Shown here in pieces: positions 1 through 7,651 of a DNA stretch of 25,209 nt. The notes beneath the pieces are model-generated. The model made no database searches. It saw nothing but the letters and a program-made list of their open reading frames with translations, and had not been told where the DNA came from. Each line of letters starts with the position of its first letter. The stretch's first letter is position 1. Source of the stretch: CAZMUD01 sp964569715 (lineage in GTDB: Bacteria > Chloroflexota > Dehalococcoidia > Dehalococcoidales > UBA2162). Both the position numbers and the translations under genes were made by a program. The stretch covers positions 1 through 25,209 of the forward strand of contig CAZMUD010000013.1 of the NCBI GenBank assembly GCA_964569715.1. Reading direction: 5' to 3'.

Positions 1-89
1 CTAATGTCAACTATGTCGCAACGAACCAAACAGCATACTGGTACACCGTTGATGAACTGGGCTCGGTAACCCAGCACCTTAGTCCCTAG
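1..89 (+). CDS. C-terminal end of an unidentified protein (partial)
   Basis: A reading frame open from the window edge (first full codon at 3) gives 28 residues ending in DELGSVTQHLSP before a TAG at 87-89. The composition is protein-like, but 28 residues are too few to place it in a family. It runs on the plus strand and converges on the minus-strand pilus operon that ends at 281. Start and function lie outside the window. Confidence 0.4.
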   Translation, partial: NVNYVATNQTAYWYTVDELGSVTQHLSP

Positions 90-93
90 TTAT

Positions 94-276
94 CTATGAA
101 GGGCATAAGTAGCGTCCGGTGTAGGGTAAGCAGACTGAAGCGGTATCACAGTTGAGGCAGATAGGTCCCTCAAGGCAGGTGTCCGGGAAATGCAGAATGG
201 GCACCTGTCTTCTTTTGAGCACAGCCACGAGATTGCTTCGCCCTTCAGTGGAAGGGCTCACAATGACATTTGTCAT
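94..276 (-). other. Possible short cysteine-bearing ORF or remnant downstream of pilM
   Basis: A frame that can start at an ATG at 276 and stops at 94 encodes about 60 residues. Its C-terminal half has four cysteines arranged CLEGPICLNC, then SVC and YLC, which could be a small zinc-binding knuckle. Its N-terminal half runs through a palindromic repeat at 231-276, so that part may not be genuine coding. A longer version of the frame overlaps the end of pilM and is unlikely. I do not recognise the protein; it could be a gene remnant. Confidence 0.2.
231..276. repeat. REP-like palindromic intergenic element
   Basis: The element begins GATTGCTTCG, followed by a perfect 7-bp hairpin (GCCCTTC at 240-246, loop AGTG, GAAGGGC at 251-257). 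Flanking ATTG/CAAT extends the symmetry. A second palindrome, ATGACA-TT-TGTCAT, lies at 263-276. It sits in the convergent gap just downstream of pilM, where it could also help end transcription. A shorter sequence sharing the ATTGCTTCGC core lies, inverted, at 9021-9050. Confidence 0.45.
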
Positions 277-280
277 GCGC

Positions 281-1693
281 TTACTCAGAGGACTTGGGCT
301 CGAGCGTAATAGAGCCGCTTTTGATATAGGGGTAGCCCTCAGGCGGAGTAATAGGAGTGAAAAACCGGCCGCTCTCCTCCAGAGCGGTTTTGTATTCTCT
401 AAAGAGAATGTAACTATCCGCATGGCAGCTAAAAGTTATCTTGCCGCCTCCCTGGCTAATTGACCCCACTGAAACACCAAGCTCCTCGGCCAGATTTCTG
501 ATAACCTCCAGGTCCTCAACAAAGCCGCCACCCATATCCACGATGGTGTTATAGTCGCTAATAGCCTTTTGCATTGGCTGACGGCTTTGGATTTCAACCT
601 GCCGCTGTTTCAGCTTACTGTTAACAATGTTGTATCTTGTTTCCAAGATATTAGTTTCACCCACCACCTCAGCGGTTACCTGGTATAGAGGGAAGAGCAG
701 GGCTATGGCAGCTACTATCGCCAACAAGAGGTATATCTGCCTGGCTGATGGCTTCCACGGTTCGTAGATTTGAGGAAGCAGATTAATATCGGGTAGCGAA
801 TAGTCACCCTGCCCCACACTTTTGGATGCTGCTGTTCCCTTCAGGGCAAGTCCGATATTGACTGCATATTGAGCGACAGGCAGGTGTGCTGGATACTCCA
901 ATGGAGGTGTCAGTGGCTCAATGGGGTATTCTACCCTGTTTCGTATCTTTTCCATCAAGGCAAGGTCGCCGGACATCTGCCCGGTGACGAAGAGAGGAGT
1001 AGCTGGGTCAAGAGGGAAACCGGGATGATGCGAATTGTAGAAGCCCACTGTCAGCTCCAGGGCTGCAGTCAAACGCTCCGCCTCGTCTTCCACAGAAAGC
1101 TCACCCTCCTGCCAGGCGGTGGTACGCATGACTTCAGCTACGCCATCGACTACTAGAACCATATCAAAGCTGGAGGGCTCGATATTGAGGATAAGAGCCT
1201 GCTCCCTATTTACTGCCCTTATTAGTGCCATAGCCTTGAGGTCCAGTAGGCGAGGATTGAGGCCCACTGCTCTCAATGCCAGCACCTCACTATCTACCAC
1301 ATCTCGGGGCATACCTACCACCAGAACTCGCTGACCACCTTCAGCAGGAGCAATAGTTTGCCATGAGAAATATAGCTCCTCCTCAGTTAAGGGCATTACC
1401 TCACTCGCCGCCTCCAGAACCATCTGTTGTGTTACCGCTACTCCTAGAGGAGCAGGCACCATCACGATACGGCTTAGCGAATAAAGACCACTGACACTGG
1501 CAATGATATTCTTCCCACTCGTGCCGCTTGAGCTCATAAGCTGCTTGACCGCGTCACTCAAAGCCTGGGAGTCCAAAACCACATCCTCTTCCAATACGCT
1601 CGATGCCAGAGAGCGGCTTGCCCATTTAGTCACCTTGCCCCCCTGAACCTCCATGAGCCTGATATCAGTGCTACTGATTTCAAGGGTTATCAC
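281..1693 (-). CDS. pilM: PilM-PilN fusion, type IV pilus inner-membrane alignment protein
   Basis: Residues 1-290 resemble the actin-like cytoplasmic ATPase PilM: MITLEISSTDIRLMEV is the phosphate-1 region, and an alternating alpha/beta pattern follows. Residues 302-307 are DINLLP, the conserved N-terminal motif of PilN, which in other bacteria is the peptide that docks into PilM. A single membrane helix (about 320-337), a short coiled coil (about 345-385) and an extracytoplasmic alpha/beta domain to residue 470 match PilN. Two normally separate proteins are therefore one chain. The start is GTG with AGGAG nine bases upstream, 14 bp after the PilO-like gene, so translation is likely coupled. 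It is the last gene of the operon. Expected role: linking the cytoplasmic ATPase to the membrane platform. The assignment is strong at domain level. Confidence 0.88.
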   Translation of the reverse strand: MITLEISSTDIRLMEVQGGKVTKWASRSLASSVLEEDVVLDSQALSDAVKQLMSSSGTSGKNIIASVSGLYSLSRIVMVPAPLGVAVTQQMVLEAASEVMPLTEEELYFSWQTIAPAEGGQRVLVVGMPRDVVDSEVLALRAVGLNPRLLDLKAMALIRAVNREQALILNIEPSSFDMVLVVDGVAEVMRTTAWQEGELSVEDEAERLTAALELTVGFYNSHHPGFPLDPATPLFVTGQMSGDLALMEKIRNRVEYPIEPLTPPLEYPAHLPVAQYAVNIGLALKGTAASKSVGQGDYSLPDINLLPQIYEPWKPSARQIYLLLAIVAAIALLFPLYQVTAEVVGETNILETRYNIVNSKLKQRQVEIQSRQPMQKAISDYNTIVDMGGGFVEDLEVIRNLAEELGVSVGSISQGGGKITFSCHADSYILFREYKTALEESGRFFTPITPPEGYPYIKSGSITLEPKSSE

Positions 1694-1707
1694 TCTTGCT
1701 TTCTCCT

Positions 1708-2691
1708 CTATAGCTTAGTATAGATAACAACATCCACGGTGGCAGTGAGCCCCATACCAGTCGCTGCACTACTCAGATACTCTGTCGCTGTAGCTACATC
1801 GGCTCCATCAAACTGATGCACCGTCCCATCGTCCTCGCAGGTATAGTAATAATTGGTGGTAAGTACGTCAATATAACTGACGGTCTCAAACAGGGTGGTA
1901 TCATCCGTAGAGATTTTATCGTGATTATAAAGCACATATCCAGTCCTGGGAGTGGTGTTACCGCTGTAGCCTCTGTCGGCAACCGTGGTAGTGATATCGG
2001 GGAAGCCTTCAACCGTTCCCTCTGTGTCCGGGTCGTCCCCCATAAGATTAGTGGCTACGCCACTGGCAAGGTTCATCGGATGAGGTATCTCCGACAGAGC
2101 AATATCATCCATCATATTCATCACTGCTGCTGCCACCTTACGGAATTCTGCCCTTCTGGCTTCCTCTTCACCTGTGACCTGAACTTCAATCTTGCTAGTA
2201 ACTACCCTCGTCAGCACCATAGTCTTGGTCTCCGGCGTTTTACCTGAATCGAGGTCGGAGATGAAAGCCATAACATTGCCATAGCCACCCTGCACATAGA
2301 TATTCCCGAAGGATAAAAGCTGATAGTTGCCTCCACTCATCTTCACCTGGCTGAACGAGGCTGAGGGAACACGGAACATACCGCTATCCTCGCTAACATC
2401 AATTCCGTTCTTCTGGGCTATGCCAACGAGCTTAGCAATGGCGGCACTATCTGTCATTGGGGTCAGAGCACTGTTGACTTCCTTATATTCTGCCTGCAAT
2501 TCCTCATCGCTGGGCAATGGCCTGGCGACTATAAGGGTTAGCTTGGTAATTTGCTCCTCAAGGTCTTTTTGCTTTGCGCCCTGCTGCAAATAGACAAAGC
2601 CAAAGGCAATGTAGATAATCAGCACAAGACCCGTTAGAAACAGAGCTCCCGCAGGCCAAAATCTGATTAGCAGCTTCTTTATATCTTCCAC
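1708..2691 (-). CDS. pilO: PilO-like pilus assembly protein with long C-terminal extension
   Basis: A short cytoplasmic N-terminus, one membrane helix (about 13-35), a coiled coil (38-56) and an alpha/beta domain at about 80-175 (SDSAAIAKLVGIAQ, then LLSFGNIYVQGGYGNVMAFI) fit PilO, the partner of PilN. Family members are usually near 200 residues. Here about 125 more follow, rich in Asp, Thr and Tyr, with one Cys at about 285; I cannot assign that part. The only plausible start is GTG at 2691: the upstream frame has no ATG, GTG or TTG before a stop. The Shine-Dalgarno-like AAGAGG lies directly against it, so translation may be inefficient. It lies 14 bp upstream of the PilM-PilN gene and probably forms a dimer with the PilN part of that protein. 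Confidence 0.78.
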   Translation of the reverse strand: MEDIKKLLIRFWPAGALFLTGLVLIIYIAFGFVYLQQGAKQKDLEEQITKLTLIVARPLPSDEELQAEYKEVNSALTPMTDSAAIAKLVGIAQKNGIDVSEDSGMFRVPSASFSQVKMSGGNYQLLSFGNIYVQGGYGNVMAFISDLDSGKTPETKTMVLTRVVTSKIEVQVTGEEEARRAEFRKVAAAVMNMMDDIALSEIPHPMNLASGVATNLMGDDPDTEGTVEGFPDITTTVADRGYSGNTTPRTGYVLYNHDKISTDDTTLFETVSYIDVLTTNYYYTCEDDGTVHQFDGADVATATEYLSSAATGMGLTATVDVVIYTKL

Positions 2692-2774
2692 CTCTTGTAT
2701 AAAGCGTATTAAGTAGTCGTGTATAAAATATGAGAAAACGCTAAATACTAATTTCTAAACTCTAAACAAATACA

Positions 2775-2811
2775 AAGCACTAATGACCAAAATGTTCAGG
2801 ATTTAGTGCTT
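2775..2811. repeat. Nine-bp inverted repeat between operon genes
   Basis: AAGCACTAA (2775-2783) and TTAGTGCTT (2803-2811) are perfect reverse complements around a 19-base loop. They lie in the AT-rich 160-bp gap between the small membrane protein gene and the PilO-like gene. The gap also holds runs such as CTAATTTCTAAACTCTAAAC. No T-tract follows on either strand, so it is not a typical intrinsic terminator. It could be an RNA processing or stability hairpin, or a degenerate repeat element. Confidence 0.4.
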
Positions 2812-2851
2812 AGATATATAGGATTTTACAATTAGGATTTAATCCCTCCGG

Positions 2852-3238
2852 CTATCTCCACCTTTCACGCAGTGCCTTCTGAACCTTCTCCTCTATTGTT
2901 TCCTCTACCGTTTTCTTGACCGCTGCTTTAACCGTCTTTTTTAACTCTTGCTCCAGTTTTGATAGCTCCTCGTCGTAGAAACGCGGGTATAGTTGCTTCC
3001 CCCGCTTCCATCCCAGCAGCCAGACCATAGCTAAGCCAAAGAGGGCAATTGGCGCCACAATCTCAATTCCCATCTTTGTATATGTAGCTAAGATTATAAC
3101 AAGAATCAAAACGGCGAACAAGAATATGGCAATAGTAAGGTCCCACCTTGCACTTCCGGCTCTGTCTCTTGCCCTCTGCACAGCCGTTTGTTCCATCTCC
3201 AGGCTAACCTGCCGCCCAACTTCAGCTTTGTCCGTCAT
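2852..3238 (-). CDS. Small two-helix membrane protein of the pilus operon, unknown function
   Basis: The 128-residue product has a polar N-terminus, two hydrophobic segments (about 33-54 and 56-76) joined by a very short turn, and a long charged amphipathic helix at 86-128 rich in Lys and Glu that should form a coiled coil. Both ends are predicted cytoplasmic, a hairpin topology. The start is ATG with AGGAG ten bases upstream. It lies between the giant pseudopilin and the PilO-like gene, so it may be an accessory membrane component. I do not recognise a named family. Confidence 0.7.
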   Translation of the reverse strand: MTDKAEVGRQVSLEMEQTAVQRARDRAGSARWDLTIAIFLFAVLILVIILATYTKMGIEIVAPIALFGLAMVWLLGWKRGKQLYPRFYDEELSKLEQELKKTVKAAVKKTVEETIEEKVQKALRERWR

Positions 3239-3343
3239 TATTTACTCCTTGCTAATTATTACTCCATTAAACACCATAGTCATAAACAACCGGCTTGTTT
3301 TCATTAGCCTCATCAAATTAAAACCCCCGTCTATGACCCTCCG

Positions 3344-6300
3344 CTAAAAACCATAGGAATAGATACCAGTACCGCTCGGTATCAACACAGCAACGTCACT
3401 GCGAAAGGCTAAAATGAGATAGATTAAATTCCAGTGGTCATTGACAGTGGTAAACGTTACCTCGGCTGAGGTAGCTCCCGGATTCACTAGGCTTGAGACA
3501 TCAAAGGTATCAATGTCCACGCCATCAATTTTTTCTCCCTCGAGCCCGCTGCTTATACTGTTCCAGATATTACCCTTGGGAATAGGGTCATCGTAATCAT
3601 CATCCTCATCATACAAAGAAGTTTCGTTAAACACCAAAGTCTCAGTGATTCGCTCTTTGTCTCCCTCACAAACGAAGCAGGTTATGGTAGCTTCAGCATC
3701 ACCATCCTCCGGGGCATGGAAGCCTTCGATATAAAAAGTACCTGATTTATTTTTGCCGGCGTACAGTAACACGTTCCAGAGATAAAACTGATGGCCCTCT
3801 GCGGAGGGGCTGGCATAAATGATAATCAGGGACCAGCCGGCGTAAGACAACAGCGAATCTTTATGCCCGTCCACTTTCGCCACGGTATAGATGGCATTGC
3901 CGCCAGGGCAAGCGTACTTCACCTCGTCGGTCACATCCCTGAAACAGGAATAGGAATGGCCCATCAGGTTTCGCACAGTCCACCAGGTTTCGGCAGTTAT
4001 TTCTTTTTCGTAAGGCGGACCGTAATCAACATAAACATAGACCTGGGTAGTTCTAACACCACCACCAGCGCTCTGGACATAGTGCTTCACACCGGCTTCC
4101 AGGGCATCGATTTCAGCCCAGTTCCAGGCAAGTCCAGTATATGGATTGGTGGTCCAGGTTGCCGATATATCCGTGTAGGATGTCGGCAGCAAGGTATAGG
4201 TGTCAGAATAGTCGTTGTCGTATGTTCTAATTACAACCTCCGCAGCGTGTGTGTCCAGGAACAAGGTGCTTTTACTTCTAACATAGACGGTGACACTGTT
4301 AATAGTGCCACTACCCTGGCTGTGGTCCCCAAGGTTATAGGTATCTATCTCTGTCTCGACCGGGCTGTAATCAACTTCAACATAGACCTGGGTGCAATAA
4401 GCTTGTGCGGTAGTTGTACCTGCAAGTTCAATGCCGACTTGCAAGGCGGCTATTTCATCCCATGTCCAGGGGGAGCCGGTGTAGGGATTAGTTGTCCATG
4501 TATATGATTTAGTGACAAAGGTTTCGCCCATCTGGCTTTCTACGCTTCCCAGGTAAACCGTACCGTTGGTCTTAATGGCTGCTCTAGCATAACCAGTATA
4601 GTCATCAACACCAACGTGGTCACCGGAAAAACGGAAGTAGACAGTAACCCCATTTATGTCTGCTTCGTCACTATAGTCGGAAACATTGTACAAATCCCTT
4701 TCGTAGGCCCCTGTCCCTATAGTTAACTCCTCAGCCCCAACGCTATAGAAATTGCTAGGGGCACTCTGATTATTGTAAGAAGTCTTAATCCAAGTAGCAC
4801 TTCTGGCTATGTTTGAGATGCGGATCTCATCTATTATGGCAGGAATATAATTAGTTCCTGGAACTGTATCACCAGTTAATATACGCAAATCAATATTGTT
4901 TGAGGTGATAGCATTGATGGTCGCTGTGTCTACGTGGCCTCCATTAAGAAAGGCCGCTACTGTGGTTCCGCTGGCTGTCATCACAACATGACTCAGTGCA
5001 CCTTCAGTCCAGCATCCCGTCATTCCTCCTGTTGTACTACCGCTTCCCAGAAAAGTTATGGAACCCTCATCGGAGCCGATTTCAATACTCCAACCTGAGT
5101 TTCCGTCCCATGCTACCTTTTTATCTAATATTCTATCATACTGTGCTCGGTCAGGCTGGATATTTATCCAACACTCAAAGGTAAGCGAGCTTGGAGATAA
5201 TATTTGACCAGAATCAGCAACCTGTATATAATCATCGGTTCCATCACCTTGGTCGCCACCATTTATCTTCCCATTAACATCTTGGTCTATTCCACCTTGA
5301 GGTAACCCATCCTTATCATTTAGGGTGGAGTCTTGATGAGTTCCAGATGTCTCGTGTAAGTGGAGTACCATTTTGAAGCTGGTATCCCAAGTATCAGTAT
5401 CATTTGTCTCTGAAGCTGCGGAATTTCCGTAATAAAGGTAAATTTCGGTGTCAGAAGTGCTTGATAAATCTGCCTTAACCCAAGCAACTAAGGTTCCAGA
5501 CGAATTATCATAGCTTTCTATTTCTCTTTTTAATTTTGTAATGCCGTTAGAAGAAGTAAATACGATATCAGAACCATCAACTTTAGCGTGGCCTATCAAA
5601 TCACTATCAGTAATAGAAATTAAAACCGGAAAACCAGTTAAATCAGCTTCAACTTTGTTATAGTCAATGGTTATCTTCTTGCGGTATTGCCAGTCCTCGT
5701 CATACCAGCTTGATGGGGGTGTTGGTGTGCCACTAGTATAGACATAAGTGGAAAAGTCATCAGCTGCCTCCTCGTTTACCTTATCCCAGTGTGCTCCCGA
5801 GGAAGGTTCCTGATAGGTAATATCGGTCTCGTCACCAGCGGCATTTGGTCTTAAGGTTGTAGTCAGTGCGGTCCCGCTGTAACTGACTGCAACATAGACC
5901 TGGGTGGTCCTAGCAGAAAGATAGCCCAGGGCATATTGCTTTACGCCGGCTTCCAGGGCATCGATTTCATCCCAGGTCCAGGCACTGTCAGTATATGGGT
6001 TGGTCGCCCAGTTTGTCGATAGCTCCGTGTAGGATGCCGGCAGCGAGGTCTTGATGCCGAAATGGTCGGTACCATAGGTTCGAATGACCGTCTGCGCAGC
6101 GTTTATGCCCGCGGACGGGTAGCTTCTACTTCTAACATAGACCGTGACACTGTTAATGATTCCCGTACCTACACTATGGTTCTGCATATTATAGGTATCT
6201 ATCTCCTCGTTGGTACCAAAGAATGTGTATGCATAGACATAGGTAGAATCACCGTCAGCTTCCTCTTCGTCCACACACCGGTAGTTAGGGGAATCACCAC

Positions 6301-7618
6301 TACGGCCGCAGTCAGAGTGGGTGCCGGCGGCATTGGGTCTTAAGATTTCCGGCGCATACCCCGTCTGAACATAGGTCTCATCACCGTCAGGTGTTGCCTC
6401 GTCCACACATTCGTAGTTAGGGGAAGAAGGAGGATAAGGGTCACATTCGGTATAATAGCCGCTGGCACTCGGGGTTATGGCTTCGGCCTGGTTAATCTTA
6501 AAAGTGCAGGTTGTATCCGCATCCGTCGAAGTGTCGTCGTACCAGCCTGACCAGTAAAGATAAGCAAAGGCCACCTCGCCGTCTACAGGGATATTAGCGA
6601 TGGTAGCGCTACTCCCAGCACTATCAGTAATAAGGGTTTCCCGAACATAATCGCCGTCTTTGTCCAGCATCAAGGTATTGCCTACGGCTCTATAATTGCC
6701 CGTAAAGAGCCCACCGGTGTTTATCCAATCCGTTTCAATCCCCTCGCTGACATAGGTATAACCTTTAGCAGTGGCAGTCTTACCCGTAGTGTTATCGGTA
6801 GCTGTTGAGTCAATCCTGTAAATGGTGATGTTGCGTTCCCAGGACAGATAAGGGTTAGGAATATCGGTTGTTTTTACCCATGAGTAGCTGCCCTTAGCCA
6901 CTTCCCCCTGGGGGGTCACGCTGAATTCCAAAACCCTTAATGACATCTCGACCCCCGGTTCCATACCACCAATACCGCCTCCTGCCCCAGGCTCCGGCAG
7001 ATAGGCAAAGTCGACCGGGGCAAAAAAGTCCCACTCTAAAGCTGTACCCCCGTTCCAAGAGACCTCAGTTGGGTTATCAGGAACGTCGTCATGAGCAGTA
7101 ATGCCGGAACTTGAGTCAGCGTCATATTCAAAGCCAGGAGGCAGCCACACGGCCACCCGGTCTATGTACAATGGCTCATCAGGGTCATAATAAGTAAGTC
7201 GCACCTGGAATCCCCCCAAGACATCGACGACACCCCCAGTTACCGCTAAATTATCGACGGGCTCCGTGCCGTAGGCATCACTCTCCAAGCCAGCCAGGGG
7301 CCAGACTTGCTTTATGCTAACATCTACCGCCGCGTTATTTATATTTTCGGGCAAGGAATAGTTATACACTGTCCCATAGTCATAAGGGTTCAGTGGTATC
7401 GTTTCGTTATCTGTCTTCCAGATACCGTCTTCCAGCCCGGCTTCAGCAGCATAACTCAGTTCCATCTTCTCATCATAGATTCGACTGGCACTAAGCCCGG
7501 TGTACGTATAGCGTAAGAGCGGAACAATTGTCAGTGCGCCTATAGCCAGCAGAGCGAGAACGATAGCCAGAGCCTGTCCTTTTTCATTTCTTATCGATTT
7601 ACTTAATCCCTTTTTCAT
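3344..7618 (-). CDS. Giant PilX-like pseudopilin with nested surface beta domains
   Basis: The N-terminus (residues 11-40, KGQALAIVLALLAIG) is a pilin-type helix followed by SYAAEAGLEDGIW, typical of PilX-like minor pilins. The usual Glu at +5 is absent. Residues 297-385 (with AYLYWSGWYDD) and 1206-1408 (with YAGWSLIIIYAS and WNLIYLILAFRS) look like the two halves of one DUF3344-like domain. Between them lie about 820 inserted residues: three related modules of about 115 residues (469-583, 968-1085, 1089-1200, each with a TNPYT-x-WxWxEI-ALxxG signature and ending TQVYV-V-Y), plus a DUF2341 domain (638-735) and a LamG-like concanavalin fold (about 745-964). The usual minor pilin is 150-300 residues. 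Start ATG at 7618 has GGGGA ten bases upstream. It is probably exported through the pilus platform and displayed as a tip adhesin; ligand unknown. Confidence 0.85.
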   Translation of the reverse strand: MKKGLSKSIRNEKGQALAIVLALLAIGALTIVPLLRYTYTGLSASRIYDEKMELSYAAEAGLEDGIWKTDNETIPLNPYDYGTVYNYSLPENINNAAVDVSIKQVWPLAGLESDAYGTEPVDNLAVTGGVVDVLGGFQVRLTYYDPDEPLYIDRVAVWLPPGFEYDADSSSGITAHDDVPDNPTEVSWNGGTALEWDFFAPVDFAYLPEPGAGGGIGGMEPGVEMSLRVLEFSVTPQGEVAKGSYSWVKTTDIPNPYLSWERNITIYRIDSTATDNTTGKTATAKGYTYVSEGIETDWINTGGLFTGNYRAVGNTLMLDKDGDYVRETLITDSAGSSATIANIPVDGEVAFAYLYWSGWYDDTSTDADTTCTFKINQAEAITPSASGYYTECDPYPPSSPNYECVDEATPDGDETYVQTGYAPEILRPNAAGTHSDCGRSGDSPNYRCVDEEEADGDSTYVYAYTFFGTNEEIDTYNMQNHSVGTGIINSVTVYVRSRSYPSAGINAAQTVIRTYGTDHFGIKTSLPASYTELSTNWATNPYTDSAWTWDEIDALEAGVKQYALGYLSARTTQVYVAVSYSGTALTTTLRPNAAGDETDITYQEPSSGAHWDKVNEEAADDFSTYVYTSGTPTPPSSWYDEDWQYRKKITIDYNKVEADLTGFPVLISITDSDLIGHAKVDGSDIVFTSSNGITKLKREIESYDNSSGTLVAWVKADLSSTSDTEIYLYYGNSAASETNDTDTWDTSFKMVLHLHETSGTHQDSTLNDKDGLPQGGIDQDVNGKINGGDQGDGTDDYIQVADSGQILSPSSLTFECWINIQPDRAQYDRILDKKVAWDGNSGWSIEIGSDEGSITFLGSGSTTGGMTGCWTEGALSHVVMTASGTTVAAFLNGGHVDTATINAITSNNIDLRILTGDTVPGTNYIPAIIDEIRISNIARSATWIKTSYNNQSAPSNFYSVGAEELTIGTGAYERDLYNVSDYSDEADINGVTVYFRFSGDHVGVDDYTGYARAAIKTNGTVYLGSVESQMGETFVTKSYTWTTNPYTGSPWTWDEIAALQVGIELAGTTTAQAYCTQVYVEVDYSPVETEIDTYNLGDHSQGSGTINSVTVYVRSKSTLFLDTHAAEVVIRTYDNDYSDTYTLLPTSYTDISATWTTNPYTGLAWNWAEIDALEAGVKHYVQSAGGGVRTTQVYVYVDYGPPYEKEITAETWWTVRNLMGHSYSCFRDVTDEVKYACPGGNAIYTVAKVDGHKDSLLSYAGWSLIIIYASPSAEGHQFYLWNVLLYAGKNKSGTFYIEGFHAPEDGDAEATITCFVCEGDKERITETLVFNETSLYDEDDDYDDPIPKGNIWNSISSGLEGEKIDGVDIDTFDVSSLVNPGATSAEVTFTTVNDHWNLIYLILAFRSDVAVLIPSGTGIYSYGF
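4019..4354 (-). repeat. Surface module copy 3 in the giant pseudopilin
   Basis: Residues 1089-1200 of the giant pseudopilin. It begins ETEIDTYNLGDHSQGSG and ends RTTQVYVYVDY. It closely matches copy 1 in protein and in DNA: both share the segment with CTTCCAGGGCATCGATTTCA on the plus strand, at about 4097-4116 here. The similarity suggests recent intragenic duplication. Confidence 0.7.
4364..4717 (-). repeat. Surface module copy 2 (C-terminal part) in the giant pseudopilin
   Basis: Residues 968-1085, from GTGAYERDLYNVSDYSDE to CTQVYVEVDY. It has the same signatures as copies 1 and 3 but is the most diverged. Its expected upstream lead-in (LRPNAAG, then DDFSTYVYTSG) lies about 330 residues earlier at 587-630. 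That implies this module is interrupted by the DUF2341-LamG unit. Confidence 0.65.
4727..5707 (-). other. DUF2341 plus LamG-like insert, AT-rich
   Basis: Residues 638-964 of the giant pseudopilin. WYDEDWQYRKKITIDY through EIYLYYGN is a typical DUF2341 domain. FKMVLHLHETSGTHQDST through IDEIRISNIARSATWI is a LamG/concanavalin-like fold of the kind that binds glycans. By eye the DNA at about 5380-5680 is clearly richer in A and T than the flanking gene, consistent with a separate origin. The reading frame is kept on both sides. Confidence 0.65.
5870..6214 (-). repeat. Surface module copy 1 in the giant pseudopilin
   Basis: Residues 469-583, from TNEEIDTYNMQNHSVGTG to RTTQVYVAVSY. It is preceded by a lead-in of LRPNAAG followed by VDEEEADGDSTYVY (427-463). 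A shorter related segment, CVDEATPDGDETYVQ, lies just before at 404-418. The lead-in recurs at 589-627, so the repeating unit is longer than the beta core alone. Confidence 0.7.
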
Positions 7619-7651
7619 CGATTGTTCCCCGTTTAACGAGATTAGCTATTA

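Noticed and set aside
94..423. 109-codon minus-strand frame overlapping the end of pilM
   Set aside because: The part from 281 to 423 is an out-of-frame shadow of the PilN domain. Only the segment after the pilM stop could be real.
3791..4507. 238-codon plus-strand open frame inside the giant pseudopilin gene
   Set aside because: It lies opposite a long gene with clear domains, has no ribosome site or family resemblance, and arises from the repeated beta-module codons read in reverse.
4720..5715. Target-site duplication flanking the DUF2341-LamG cassette
   Set aside because: The sequences at the two joints match only weakly. No inverted ends or transposase were seen, so transposition cannot be claimed.
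4364..6214. CRISPR-like or phage array suspected from repeated DNA segments
   Set aside because: The repeats are in-frame protein modules about 340 bp long within one gene, not short repeats with spacers.
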